The notes: generated by a model not told the origin, from the letters alone. A DNA stretch of 64,000 nucleotides from Schlesneria sp. DSM 10557 (GCF_041860085.1 NZ_CP124747.1:4216001-4280000), one strand, 5' to 3'; counted from the stretch's first letter, positions 1 through 9,504 are shown. Made by a program: numbers and translations.

Positions 1-94
1 CGGTTCACATCCGGGATGAACTTGCAACGAGATCGGAGGCAGGTCTGTGACGCACGTTCAACGGGAAGAAGATCGATTTTTGACAGTGGCCGTC

Positions 95-1507
95 TCAGCA
101 GATGTTGTGAACAGAAGAGTCCGGTCGATTCTGCATTTCTGCCAGCTTTTGCCACAGATTGGCACTCGCCCTGATACCGCGATGGAAGTCCGCAACGGAG
201 AAATGTTCGTCGGGACTATGAAGGTTGTCGGTATTCTGCCCCCATCCCAGCAACAACGTGTCCAGGCCCAGTACGTCTTTGAACGTCTGAACAACCGGGA
301 TCGAGCCTCCTTCGCGAATCAGACGAACCTGATCAACGGCCCACGCTTCCTGGATGGCTGACTTCGCGGCTTCAATGTACGGGCTGTTCGGATCGAACAC
401 GAAGCCGGGACAGCCATGGTAGCTGGTGAATTCAAACTTCAGCGAAGGTGGGCATTGGGACTTCAAATACTGATGCAGAGCTTCCGTCAGCTTTTCGGGG
501 TTTTGATCCGGAACGAGTCGACAGGTGATCTTCACGGTCGCTTTGGACGGCACGATCGTTTTGGGCCCCGCCCCTGTGTAGCCACTGAACAGACCATTGA
601 CCTCGCACGTGGGTCGGGCCCAGCGCCGCTCCAGGGTCGAGAAGCCCTCTTCCCCTGCGACTTCAGTGATCCCCAGTTCTGCCTTGAAGGCCCCTTCATC
701 GAAGTGCAGTTCGCTGAACAACTGCCGTTCCGAGGGCGTCAGCGGTTTGACGTCATCGTAGAATCCGGGAATACGCACTCGCCCCTGATCGTCGTGCAAT
801 GAAGCAATCAAACGGGCGATCCCCGTGGCCGGGTTCGCCACAGCCCCTCCGAAGACTCCCGAATGCAGGTCTTTGGACGGCCCTGTCAAACTGATCTCGA
901 CCGCCACAATCCCTCGCAGACCATAGGTAATAGCGGGCTGGTTGGGACCGTACTGACTGGTATCGCTCACCACCGCCACATCGGCCTGAAGCTGGTCCCG
1001 GCGTGCATTGAGGAAATCTTCCAGGTTCCGGCTGCCAACCTCTTCTTCCCCCTCGATCACGTACTTCAGATTGACCGGAAGTTTTCCGATGGTTCGCAGC
1101 CACGCTTCGGCCGATTTGATGTGAGTAAACATCTGCCCTTTGTCGTCCGTTGCCCCACGTGCATAGAGGCAGCCGTGCCGCAGTGTTGGCTCAAAGGGAG
1201 GTGTCGTCCAGAGATCCAGTGGATCTGCGGGCTGAACGTCATAATGCCCGTAGACCAGAACCGTCGGCGCTCCTGGCGACTTGAGCCATTCGCCGTAAAC
1301 AATGGGATGACCGGCTGTGGGGACGATTTCTGCAGTACAACCGAGATTGGCGAGTTGCCGATGGACGAACTCCGCCCCGCGCTGCAAGTGAGGTTTGCAT
1401 TCAGGATCAGCGCTCACAGTGGGGATTCGCAGAAATTCCTTCAGCTCTTCGACGAAGCGTTCCTCATTCTGCGTCAAATACTCAGAGACTTGTGCATTTG
1501 TTGCCAA
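95..1507 (-). CDS. M20 family dipeptidase (metallopeptidase)
   Basis: A 470-residue M20/M25/M40-type zinc peptidase, expected to cleave dipeptides or N-acyl amino acids in the cytoplasm. Metal-site motifs are in the usual order: GHYDVQP (H88, D90), the bridging aspartate in GATDDKG (D121), and EGEEEVGS (E154/E155), followed by the lid domain and a C-terminal histidine region (near LGWGQNTDNLHSPDE). Length is normal for the family. The start is TTG at 1507, chosen because AAGGAG lies six bases upstream and the protein begins with a normal N-terminal helix. It is divergent from the zinc-ribbon gene at 1910 and has no operon partner here. Family assignment is secure; substrate is not. Confidence 0.92.
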   Translation of the reverse strand: MATNAQVSEYLTQNEERFVEELKEFLRIPTVSADPECKPHLQRGAEFVHRQLANLGCTAEIVPTAGHPIVYGEWLKSPGAPTVLVYGHYDVQPADPLDLWTTPPFEPTLRHGCLYARGATDDKGQMFTHIKSAEAWLRTIGKLPVNLKYVIEGEEEVGSRNLEDFLNARRDQLQADVAVVSDTSQYGPNQPAITYGLRGIVAVEISLTGPSKDLHSGVFGGAVANPATGIARLIASLHDDQGRVRIPGFYDDVKPLTPSERQLFSELHFDEGAFKAELGITEVAGEEGFSTLERRWARPTCEVNGLFSGYTGAGPKTIVPSKATVKITCRLVPDQNPEKLTEALHQYLKSQCPPSLKFEFTSYHGCPGFVFDPNSPYIEAAKSAIQEAWAVDQVRLIREGGSIPVVQTFKDVLGLDTLLLGWGQNTDNLHSPDEHFSVADFHRGIRASANLWQKLAEMQNRPDSSVHNIC

Positions 1508-1909
1508 AATTCACTCCTTGATAACTGCTGCAGGGTGTCTGCGAATGTCCTGAGAACGGTGTCGTCGACTTCACGAAATTGCCTGCTGCCCAATCCTGGC
1601 CGATACGACGACGTGAGCCACGGTGAGTCCATCGAAAACAGAGGAACGATTGAAGACACCTGATCCAGGTGTCTCGAAGAGTTCGGGGGAGGATACAGGG
1701 ATTGAAGGATTCGAGGAAGGAACGGTCTGCGGCATTTTTTCTGCTGATTTCATGCCAATGTTTGTCCCTCCCTTGCGTCTTCCGATAGAATACAGTCTCA
1801 CACGCGATTCGGAATTGGCAGTAACAACCTTCACTGCTCTAATCCGATCGCCTTCATGATTCACTTCGGTGCATTTCGTCAGCGATCATCCTCGGCAGGA
1901 ACCAGTGAT
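1508..1909. other. Divergent intergenic region with a 21-bp dyad
   Basis: About 400 bases between the divergent M20 and zinc-ribbon genes. Both promoters should lie here. The clear element is an inverted repeat, AGACACCTG (1654-1662), ATC, CAGGTGTCT (1666-1674). Open frames on both strands across this stretch have no recognisable protein character and are not called. Confidence 0.6.
1654..1674. promoter_or_regulatory. Perfect 9-bp inverted repeat, possible operator
   Basis: AGACACCTG and CAGGTGTCT are exact reverse complements separated by three bases. The three-base centre suits a dimeric DNA-binding site at least as well as an RNA hairpin. It lies between divergent genes, about 150 bases from the M20 start and 235 from the zinc-ribbon start. 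The binding protein is unknown. Confidence 0.35.
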
Positions 1910-4420
1910 ATGGATTTTCCGGTATGTCCCTCGTGTCGTCAGTCAGTCATTGATGATGATGCTGTGGACTGTCCCTTCTGTGGAGCCTCGATGAAGGCCA
2001 AGCCGGGAGCGAAGGCCAGCCCCAAGCCGGCCGCTGCGGCTCCGGCAAAAGGGACCGCTGCGGCACCGAAAGCGGGTGCAGCCAAACCGGCGACCACGAA
2101 ACCGACCCTGCCTGGTGACGACCTTCCTTTCGAATCGGAGCTGACCGCTGGCGCCACGGCGATCCCGGCATTGCCCAGTCCGACAAAACAGCGGACGCTG
2201 AAAGTCATCTGTCCGATGTGCGACACGCCGGGATATCTGCCCCCCTCTGCGGCGGGCAAAGATGTTCGCTGTGCCAACGCCAAGTGCGTAATGCCCGTGT
2301 TCACCGCACCTGCAGAAAAGAAAGAAGCCCCGCCTCCGCCCCCCGCACCTCCCAAGCCCAGCAAGCTCCCTTTGATCGGAGGGATCACGCTGGCGGTCGT
2401 GCTGCTGTTCGGAGTCGGCCTGTACTTCGCCTTCTTCTCCACTGGTAAGCCCAAGACCAAAGAACTGACCGAAGAAGAAAAACAGCTCATCGCCGAGATG
2501 GCTGCGGGAGGTTCGGCAAAGCTCCCGACCAAGGGAACTTCGCCCGCGAACGTCGGGCCAATTACCGGGCAGAAGAACCCCAAGACCAAAGACCCGAATC
2601 AAGCAGCCGCTCTGGGAGCGTCCAGAGACGAACTCATCAATTCGGTTCTAAAGCAGATGAAAGATTCGTCGCTGGCCTCGGACCGTCAGCGCAGTAAACC
2701 CTTCTGTCGACAGCTTGCCGCCGAAGCGAACGCAGTGACGGGCAACCCCGGCGCGGCCAGCGAACATCTGGACCAGTTGGTCAAGGTCGGTTCCGCTGTC
2801 ACGTACTACCGCATTATCCCGCTGCTCGACCTCTTCTGGGCCGACTTCGCCGCGGGTGACAAGAAGGGGGCTACGACCCGACTGAACAACGCGCTTTCCG
2901 AGGTTCCCAAAATCCCCAAGTTTGGTCGGACCCGACTCGAAATCGTCGGCCGGCTGATTGCCGCTCAGGTGGCTGCAGGGCGAATCCCGGACGCGCTGAA
3001 CATGTTGTCGACATTCCAGTCATCCGAGAGCGAAGCACAGTTGGCTGCGCGCCTGCAGATTGCAATGGACGGACGTGTCTCTCGGCTGTCCGACGCATTC
3101 TTCATCCTGCCCTGGGAATTCCCGCAGGCGGTGGCCGCCACCGCGTCGCTGTTGAATCGGGGAGAAATGGATGCTGCGATTGCCTGGGCCAGTGCGCAGA
3201 AAACCGACGAAGCCAAAGCCGAATGCCTGGCCATCTGGGCCGAACACATCGCCCGCACCACGGCGTCGAAGGGTGAAGTAGATCCGAACGGAGTGATCGC
3301 CAAAGCCCTCGAGGGCCTGCCACCTTCGTTTGCAGCCCGCGTCTGGGCACGTGCCGGTTGCGGACGTGTCCTGGCGAAGGATCAGGAAGGGGCCGCGGCA
3401 GCCGTGAAGCTGGCTCTGGAAAAACTGTCAACGGTCACGCCACCACCAGAACCGACGATGCCGAATGTGAAAAACACGCAGCGATTTGCTCGCGATCTGC
3501 CTCCCCCCGACCCGTTGATTCAGGCAGCGATCGCGGCGACGCAAATCGCATTCGTGCAGGCTCAGTCGGCCGACACCGTTGCGGATGCAGAACAGTCACT
3601 CGATCTGGCCCTGACGTACATTCGCGCGACGGCTCCCACGTTCGCCGCAGCACAGCAGCGACAGGAAGAGACCGATCGCATGGGTAATACTGGACTGCAA
3701 AGCTTCCTCAAATCGGAACTTCGACTGAAGTCCGATGATGAAGCACGGACAACAGCCAGTAACTACAAGCGTGCACTCGCCGAGATCGTGCGCGCCGCCG
3801 AACAGAAACTTCAAACCGAAACAACCCTGCTCTCTCGACTGTGTGGCGCAGGAGTCGGGCTCTATCACAAAGTGTGGGTTGTCGTCAGCACACGGTCGAC
3901 GGCAGACGATGTGAATCGTCGTGAGAACCTGTTCGCGACCCAACTGCCCGGTGAATTGATCGAAGGGCTGAAGGGGACCCCGGAAGAGAAAGCCATTCTC
4001 GGCGCCTGGGGACTCCGTTCCAACCAGCCCGTCCCACCCCGCCCCCCTTTCATTGAGTTCAATGAACTCCTGAAAACGGACGTCAACCGTGCGGTCCAGT
4101 TTGTACAAACCATTGATAACCGGAACAGTCGCCGTGAAGACATTCTGCTTCGGACGGCGTCGCTGCTCCCGACAATGGACAACCTGCCTCTCGCTTTCCA
4201 GTTTATCTCCAAGCTGGACGATATGGTGATCCGCGAAGAGTGCTACCGCCTGGCAGCCGCACTGGGAGCTCAGAATGGTCAGGCAGATCTGATCTGGAGC
4301 CAGATCTCACAGGTGCCCCAGAACACGGAAAAAACTTCGCTCTGCCGCGGCCTGATCGCCGGTCTGGTCAGTTCTCAGAAATCAGAGGCCGAATTCCCGG
4401 AACCATCCCCCGGTTCCTGA
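1910..4420 (+). CDS. Zinc-ribbon, single-membrane-span protein of unknown function
   Basis: An 836-residue protein starting at the ATG at 1910; an in-frame upstream start at 1856 only adds a low-complexity leader. Two N-terminal metal-ribbon motifs are visible, C6xxC9/C21xxC24 and C101xxC104/C121x4C126, separated by an Ala/Lys/Pro-rich linker. A proline run (about 140-150), one membrane span (about 153-177) and a helical C-terminal region of roughly 650 residues rich in Ala, Leu and Glu follow. The helical region reads like TPR-type repeats, but I cannot fix repeat borders. By the positive-inside rule the ribbons should be cytoplasmic and the helical part outside. Such proteins are common in planctomycetes and have no assigned role. 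xylA follows after 458 bases. Confidence 0.8.
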   Translation: MDFPVCPSCRQSVIDDDAVDCPFCGASMKAKPGAKASPKPAAAAPAKGTAAAPKAGAAKPATTKPTLPGDDLPFESELTAGATAIPALPSPTKQRTLKVICPMCDTPGYLPPSAAGKDVRCANAKCVMPVFTAPAEKKEAPPPPPAPPKPSKLPLIGGITLAVVLLFGVGLYFAFFSTGKPKTKELTEEEKQLIAEMAAGGSAKLPTKGTSPANVGPITGQKNPKTKDPNQAAALGASRDELINSVLKQMKDSSLASDRQRSKPFCRQLAAEANAVTGNPGAASEHLDQLVKVGSAVTYYRIIPLLDLFWADFAAGDKKGATTRLNNALSEVPKIPKFGRTRLEIVGRLIAAQVAAGRIPDALNMLSTFQSSESEAQLAARLQIAMDGRVSRLSDAFFILPWEFPQAVAATASLLNRGEMDAAIAWASAQKTDEAKAECLAIWAEHIARTTASKGEVDPNGVIAKALEGLPPSFAARVWARAGCGRVLAKDQEGAAAAVKLALEKLSTVTPPPEPTMPNVKNTQRFARDLPPPDPLIQAAIAATQIAFVQAQSADTVADAEQSLDLALTYIRATAPTFAAAQQRQEETDRMGNTGLQSFLKSELRLKSDDEARTTASNYKRALAEIVRAAEQKLQTETTLLSRLCGAGVGLYHKVWVVVSTRSTADDVNRRENLFATQLPGELIEGLKGTPEEKAILGAWGLRSNQPVPPRPPFIEFNELLKTDVNRAVQFVQTIDNRNSRREDILLRTASLLPTMDNLPLAFQFISKLDDMVIREECYRLAAALGAQNGQADLIWSQISQVPQNTEKTSLCRGLIAGLVSSQKSEAEFPEPSPGS

Positions 4421-4878
4421 TGGCCCCTGTCCGATTGCCATCGGCAAGCGCATCGGTTACCGCGGAAGTTCAGTCACGCCAGCTTCCGAGAACGGATGCA
4501 AAGCGGTAGGGATGCCGTGCGAGGAAGTCTGAGGGGGAATCCTCCGTCTCGAGCGACAGGACGATTCCCCCCTGCGCCGACATATTCGGCGTTGCAGGGG
4601 GCCGCCGTCAGAGTTTCATACATCGCCCCCGTCGGACAGTCGCGGCTTCGCGGCGATGGAGCACGCCCGCGTAAAGACCCCTGAAATACGAATGGCAGTG
4701 CCAGTCGCACCTTTTCCGCAGACGCGCAACTTTCCCCCAGACGCGTAATGAGAGAGTCAACAGACATGGCCAGCGAGATTCGTCCGGGGTCGGCCTTTGC
4801 GAGCTTCTTTCGGCTTCGATACACTGCGGGGCAATTCTCCTGTTTCCAATCAACCTTCCCGATCGAGCGTGTGAAACC
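4421..4878. other. Intergenic region upstream of xylA with clustered hairpins
   Basis: 458 bases without a supported gene. It contains three inverted repeats in 130 bases (4533-4571, about 4567-4602, and 4621-4658). The last 200 bases before xylA, with AT-richer stretches, are the likely place for the xylA promoter. Confidence 0.55.
4533..4658. repeat. Cluster of overlapping hairpins
   Basis: GGGGGAATC (4533-4541) pairs with GATTCCCCC (4563-4571). The C-run at the end of that right arm also begins a second hairpin: CCCCTGC..GCCGA pairs with TCGGC..GCAGGGG, ending near 4602. CATCGCC (4621-4627) pairs with GGCGATG (4652-4658). The first two cannot both form fully because they share the C-run. 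This could be a repeat element, the upstream gene's terminator region, or a leader structure. Confidence 0.4.
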
Positions 4879-6189
4879 ATGGCCTATTTTCCAGATGTTC
4901 CCAAGATCGAATACGAAGGCCCAACCAGCCGGAACCCGCTCGCTTACAAGCACTACAACCCGGAAGAGGTCGTCGAAGGCCAGAAGCTGAAAGACCTGCT
5001 GCGTTATACCGTTTGCTACTGGCATACTTTCCGCGGCACGGGAAGCGATCCGTTCGGCTCGGCCACATTGCAGCGTCCCTGGGACGATGGTTCGGATTCG
5101 GTCGAGAACGCCGTGAAGCGGGTCGACGTCGCTTTCGAGTTCATCGAAAAGCTCGGCTGCCCCTTCTATGCCTTCCATGATCGGGACGTCGCACCGGAAG
5201 GAGCTACGCTCGCCCAGTCCAACAAGAATCTGGACATCGTTGCCAAGGCACTGAAAGAGGCACAAGAGCGAACTGGCATCAAGCTGTTGTGGGGAACAGC
5301 GAACATGTTCTCACACCCGCGCTTCATGCACGGCGCCGCGACCACCTGCAACGCAGACGTCTTCGCCTACGCGGCAGCACAGGTGAAGAAAGCGATGGAA
5401 GTCACCCATGAACTGGGTGGTGCGAACTATGTCTTCTGGGGTGGCCGCGAGGGTTACCACAACCTGTTCAACACCGACATGAAGCGAGAACTGGATCACC
5501 TGGCCAGATTCATGCACATGGCGGTCGACTACGCCAAACAGATCGGCTTCAAAGGACAGTTCCTGTTCGAGCCCAAGCCGAAAGAGCCGACAAAGCATCA
5601 GTACGACTTCGACGCGGCCGCGTGCCTGAACTTCTGTCGTTCGTACGGACTGCTCGATCACGTCAAACTGAACATCGAAACGAACCATGCCACACTGGCT
5701 GGCCATACCATGATGCACGAACTCGAATACGCCCGTATTCAGGGTGCACTGGGAAGCATCGATGCCAACACAGGAGATATGCTGCTGGGCTGGGATACCG
5801 ACCAGTTCCCCACCGATATCTACCTGACAACGCAGTGTATGCTGGTCATTCTGGAGCAAGGTGGAATCGCTCCGGGTGGCGTCAACTTTGATGCCAAAGT
5901 CCGGCGGGAAAGCTTCGAACCCGTCGATCTCTTCCACGCTCACATCGGCGCGATCGACGCGTTTGCACGCGGGGCCAAAATTGCGGCAGCGATCCGCAAG
6001 GACGGGGCTCTGAAAGACTTCGTCAAGAACCGCTACCGCAGCTTCGATTCAGGAATCGGGGCCGAGATCGAAGCAGGAAAAGCCAGCTTCGAATCGCTCG
6101 AAAAATACGTGCTGGGCAAGGACAAGCTCGAACCGAACGAGTCAGGCCGACAGGAACTGCTGGAAAACATCATCAATCAGTTCATCTGA
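4879..6189 (+). CDS. xylA: Xylose isomerase
   Basis: A 436-residue xylose isomerase, interconverting D-xylose and D-xylulose (and glucose and fructose in many homologues) in the cytoplasm. The TIM-barrel family signature is clear: YWHTFRG near the N-terminus, the catalytic [10 protein letters not shown] (H100, D103), the metal/substrate segment [16 protein letters not shown], the [10 protein letters not shown] stretch, and WDTDQFPTD. Length and N-terminus match the long class II type. There is no adjacent xylulokinase or transporter, so it is a stand-alone unit, closed by a strong terminator 38 bases downstream. Confidence 0.97.
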   Translation: MAYFPDVPKIEYEGPTSRNPLAYKHYNPEEVVEGQKLKDLLRYTVCYWHTFRGTGSDPFGSATLQRPWDDGSDSVENAVKRVDVAFEFIEKLGCPFYAFHDRDVAPEGATLAQSNKNLDIVAKALKEAQERTGIKLLWGTANMFSHPRFMHGAATTCNADVFAYAAAQVKKAMEVTHELGGANYVFWGGREGYHNLFNTDMKRELDHLARFMHMAVDYAKQIGFKGQFLFEPKPKEPTKHQYDFDAAACLNFCRSYGLLDHVKLNIETNHATLAGHTMMHELEYARIQGALGSIDANTGDMLLGWDTDQFPTDIYLTTQCMLVILEQGGIAPGGVNFDAKVRRESFEPVDLFHAHIGAIDAFARGAKIAAAIRKDGALKDFVKNRYRSFDSGIGAEIEAGKASFESLEKYVLGKDKLEPNESGRQELLENIINQFI

Positions 6190-6226
6190 TCGAGCGAAGC
6201 GATTGTCATCACCACTGTAAAACTGC

Positions 6227-6263
6227 CCCTGCTTCGGAGTCTTCAGCGAAGCAGGGCTCTTTT
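6227..6263 (+). terminator. Intrinsic terminator of xylA
   Basis: CCCTGCTTCG (6227-6236) and CGAAGCAGGG (6247-6256) form a 10-bp GC-rich stem with a 10-base loop, followed by CTCTTTT. It lies 38 bases after the xylA stop codon. Confidence 0.85.
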
Positions 6264-6495
6264 CCATATGTCCCTCTGGGATGTCTGCCACGAATAAGAT
6301 CATTTCTTTTCGGGGCACTTCACATCCTGACTCGATAATCCTGAGTGCGGGTTAGAAGTCTCTTATACTTCCCACACGAGGCCCGGAGGCGGTGCAACCT
6401 GGCGGGCAACCCCTGAGAACCTTGATCACGCTCGTCCTTGCCTGGGATGCGATTCGTCGTCTTTCCGGCACCCGAGCGCAATCGAGCACGCTCAT
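6264..6495. other. Intergenic stretch with a possible small RNA
   Basis: Between the xylA terminator and the convergent beta-propeller gene. TATACT (6364-6369) would place a transcript start near 6376-6378. The following bases resemble the outer strands of a small bacterial SRP RNA, but the conserved GGAAGG apical loop is absent. I do not call an RNA gene; see findings. Confidence 0.25.
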
Positions 6496-7413
6496 CTAGA
6501 AATCACCGCTGACGACGATCAACGTCTTTCCATCATGCGTCCATGTGGTATCAGTGTTATTGCGGGTTTCGTCCTGTCCCTTCACCAGTTGGGGAGGATC
6601 GTCCTTCTCGGGATTGAAGTCGTAAAGCTGCGTCACGCCGCGTTCGGGGCAGAAGATCGCACACACGATACGATCCCCTTTGGGATGCCACGCGAAATCA
6701 GGGTGAACTTCCACATTCACGGAATGATGAACTTTCAGGACAGGCTTACCACCCACGCTTCGTAAGGTCGCGATCTCTTCGGTCCCGTCGCGCTTGACCC
6801 CTTTCAGGCAGATCTGCTCTGAATCGGGTGACCATGTCATATTAAAAAAGACTCGCCGGTAAGGGCTTTGGCCCGCTTCGAGGATGGTTTGAAACTCGTC
6901 TTTGACGATATCAAAAACTGACACCGCCGCACCTTCACTGAAGGCGATCTTGCGACCATCCGGAGACCATTGAGCCCCCCACCCTGAGCAGAGATGCTCC
7001 CGTTCTTCGCCGTCGATTTCGATGAGCCACACACCGCGAACGGGTTCATACCGTGAGCAAGTCAGAAACATCCCCTCTTTCGACCACGTCGGCATCATGC
7101 CCGAACAGAGTTTCCGGGGTTCCCCCCCTTCCAGTTCCTTAATATAGATGGAAGATTCTCGCATCTTCTCCCCCGGCCAGGAATCGAACGCAATCGCTTT
7201 CCCATCCGGTGACACAGTGACAGAACCATTCGCGTTGCCCCCCGGGAATCGATAGAGCGATTTCCAGCCCGTGCCATCTTCGTTCAACACGAAGAATTCG
7301 TTGGGAATTTTCTGAGGCTTCTCTTGAGCGACCGCGCTTGTCGCACAGATCGCGCAGATCAGAAATAAAGTTCCTCGCGACAACAGCTTCGACCCTGGCG
7401 ACCAGCGACACAT
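6496..7413 (-). CDS. Secreted TolB/WD40-like beta-propeller protein (short paralogue)
   Basis: About 305 residues from the ATG at 7413, chosen because AGAGG sits just upstream and the protein then opens with a signal peptide (hydrophobic FLICAICATSAVAQ). Starts at 7446 and 7500 are also open. The body has TolB/PD40-type blades, seen as repeated W/F-S-P-D-G motifs (VSPDGKAIAFDSW, WSPDGRKIAF, WSPDSEQICL, WTHDGKTLIVVSGDF). It is closely similar over its whole mature length to the C-terminal half of the neighbouring protein encoded at 7522-9504, so the two probably arose by tandem duplication. No enzymatic motif is seen; a binding or scaffold role outside the cytoplasm is inferred. Confidence 0.8.
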   Translation of the reverse strand: MCRWSPGSKLLSRGTLFLICAICATSAVAQEKPQKIPNEFFVLNEDGTGWKSLYRFPGGNANGSVTVSPDGKAIAFDSWPGEKMRESSIYIKELEGGEPRKLCSGMMPTWSKEGMFLTCSRYEPVRGVWLIEIDGEEREHLCSGWGAQWSPDGRKIAFSEGAAVSVFDIVKDEFQTILEAGQSPYRRVFFNMTWSPDSEQICLKGVKRDGTEEIATLRSVGGKPVLKVHHSVNVEVHPDFAWHPKGDRIVCAIFCPERGVTQLYDFNPEKDDPPQLVKGQDETRNNTDTTWTHDGKTLIVVSGDF

Positions 7414-7521
7414 AAGAGCCTCTTGCCGAGTTGAGAATTTGCCCATCGTTTCAACGACTTGATTGACGATGCCCCGTACTGCAAAAGATGTCAATGGCAT
7501 AGCAGGGGGTGCTGGAGAAAA

Positions 7522-9504
7522 CTAATAATCACCACTAACGACGATCAGCTTCTTTCCGTCGGGCGTCCAGCAACTATCGCTATTATTGCGAGTTTCATCC
7601 TGCCCCTTCAGCAAAACCGGAGGATCGTCTTTTCCCGGATTAAATTCATAGAGCTGCGTATGTCCCCGTTCCTTACAGAACATCGCGAAGACCACTCGCT
7701 CTCCGCGCGGGTGCCAGGCGAAATCCGCATTCAAAGCGGTCCCTTTCACCGAGTGATGAACTTTGATTACGGGCTTGTCATCAACGGTGCTGACCGTTGC
7801 AACTTCCTGCGTACCATCCGGCTTGACTCCTTTAAAACAAAGCCGCTCACCGTCGGGTGACCAAGCCATATTCCAGTAAATCTGCTGATAGCCGTTCTCC
7901 TCACCATTAACGATGTTTCGAAACTCATCCCTAATGATATCGAACGCTTTAATCGTCGTCCCTTCGCTGAAGGCGATCGACTCCCCATCAGGGGACCACT
8001 GAGCCCCCCATCCCTGGCAAAGGTGCTCTCGCTGGTCCCCGGTGACCTCAAGAATCCAGACTCCGTAGGTCGGCTCATGTCGAGAACAGGTGAGAAACCT
8101 GCCATCCTTTGACCAGGTTGGCATCATTCCTGAAACGATCATCCGCGGCTCGCCCCCCTGCAGTTCCTTCACGAAGATCGCCGATCCCGCCTGATTAATG
8201 TCGGGCCAGGAATCGAAGGCCATCCATTTGCCATCCGGCGAGACCGCAACAGAACCACAGGCAAAATGCCCTTCGAACCGAAAAAGCGACTCCCACCCGG
8301 TCCCGTCCTCATTCAACACAAAGAATTCGTCAGGAGTCTTGCGCCGATAGATGTACTCCTTTGGATCCAGTTTTCCGTCCGAATTCAGGTCCAGCAGATG
8401 GAAACAGGTGAACCGCAGCAGCGGGAACTGAGTCTGGTCATAAGCCGGAAAGGTCGCTGGGGCGAATTGAAATTCCGCCAATGACAGGAAGCCGTCGCCG
8501 TCCTTGTCATCCATTCCCCAATCCCAGGGAAGGACCATGTTAGCCTGAGGAGTCAGTTGATACTCGGAGAGCGAAAGCTGCCCGTCTTTATCCAGATCAA
8601 ACGCCGGCAAAGCGTTCTCTGCAATCTTCCTCTGCCATTCGGGCGTCCCGACGAGTAACTCTTCCTTGCTCAGAAAGGCATCGAGGTTGGTATCCCACAC
8701 CCGAAATTCGTAGATCGGATCAAACACTCCTCGACCGGGAACCAGTTTGAATTCGTCAAACGAAAGATGATCGTCTCCATTCTTGTTGGCAGCGTCAAAC
8801 TCTTTGCTCGCAACGTCTGCGGTGACAAACGTCCGCGATACAAACTCGTTTCGCTCGATCCGATCATTCTTGTTTTCGTCAGCATGGAGAAAAAGGATGT
8901 AGTTAAACAGTCGGCCATCGGGCAGACGCAAGAACTTGCCGTCGCCTCGGCGGATTCCCAACTCCATTTCAATAAAGCGGCGTGCTTCCGCCCGACTCAC
9001 TTTACCATTTCGATCTTCATCGAGACTGATCGGGTTTCTCTGCAGGCCCGCCGAAACGAGTTGAGACTGGATGACCTCAGCCATTCGATTCGCGTCGATT
9101 TCGACCGTCGGCTGCTCTTTCCACACACCAACTGCTTTATCAATTTTTGAGATAATCTCGTCGCAGAGAATCAGCACGGGATGATAATGCGACTCCGGCT
9201 CGACCCCCGGGATAATGCCCGGAATCGTCGCGAACTCATCCCGGACCAGACGACCGTCCCGATTGCGGTCGAACAGGCGGAAGTCCCGCTTCGTGACGGC
9301 TGAAACTCCGAGAAGCCCCTGAAACTCTTCCAGCGACAACTGCCCATCACCATCCTTGTCCGCTTTGGACAAAGTCTCGGCAAACGGATCCTGCTTCGCC
9401 CCCGGTGACTCGTCCGCGAGTACGATGCGTTGCTGAAAGAAGAAACCGAGAGAGAAGACCGCAGCGAGAACCAGACTTGTCCGACGCAAGTGGTAGGGAA
9501 TCAT
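7522..9504 (-). CDS. Secreted EF-hand and beta-propeller protein
   Basis: 660 residues with a signal peptide (LVLAAVFSLGFFF...VLA-DE, about 8-31). Nine EF-hand-like loops follow up to about residue 383, for example DKDGDGQLSLEE (49-60), DRNRDGRLVRDE, DLDKDGQLSLSE and DLNSDGKLDPKE. A few, such as DTNLDAFLSKEE and NKNGDDHLSFDE, are degenerate. From about residue 385 to the end lies a TolB-like propeller homologous to the neighbour at 6496-7413. Calcium binding by the loops is expected from the family; the ligand of the propeller is unknown. The two genes are on the same strand and probably co-transcribed. Confidence 0.85.
   Translation of the reverse strand: MIPYHLRRTSLVLAAVFSLGFFFQQRIVLADESPGAKQDPFAETLSKADKDGDGQLSLEEFQGLLGVSAVTKRDFRLFDRNRDGRLVRDEFATIPGIIPGVEPESHYHPVLILCDEIISKIDKAVGVWKEQPTVEIDANRMAEVIQSQLVSAGLQRNPISLDEDRNGKVSRAEARRFIEMELGIRRGDGKFLRLPDGRLFNYILFLHADENKNDRIERNEFVSRTFVTADVASKEFDAANKNGDDHLSFDEFKLVPGRGVFDPIYEFRVWDTNLDAFLSKEELLVGTPEWQRKIAENALPAFDLDKDGQLSLSEYQLTPQANMVLPWDWGMDDKDGDGFLSLAEFQFAPATFPAYDQTQFPLLRFTCFHLLDLNSDGKLDPKEYIYRRKTPDEFFVLNEDGTGWESLFRFEGHFACGSVAVSPDGKWMAFDSWPDINQAGSAIFVKELQGGEPRMIVSGMMPTWSKDGRFLTCSRHEPTYGVWILEVTGDQREHLCQGWGAQWSPDGESIAFSEGTTIKAFDIIRDEFRNIVNGEENGYQQIYWNMAWSPDGERLCFKGVKPDGTQEVATVSTVDDKPVIKVHHSVKGTALNADFAWHPRGERVVFAMFCKERGHTQLYEFNPGKDDPPVLLKGQDETRNNSDSCWTPDGKKLIVVSGDY

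Noticed and set aside
1..94. Possible gene at the left edge
   Set aside because: The plus-strand frame starting at 47 runs antisense into the M20 gene and has no protein character; the first 94 bases are treated as intergenic.
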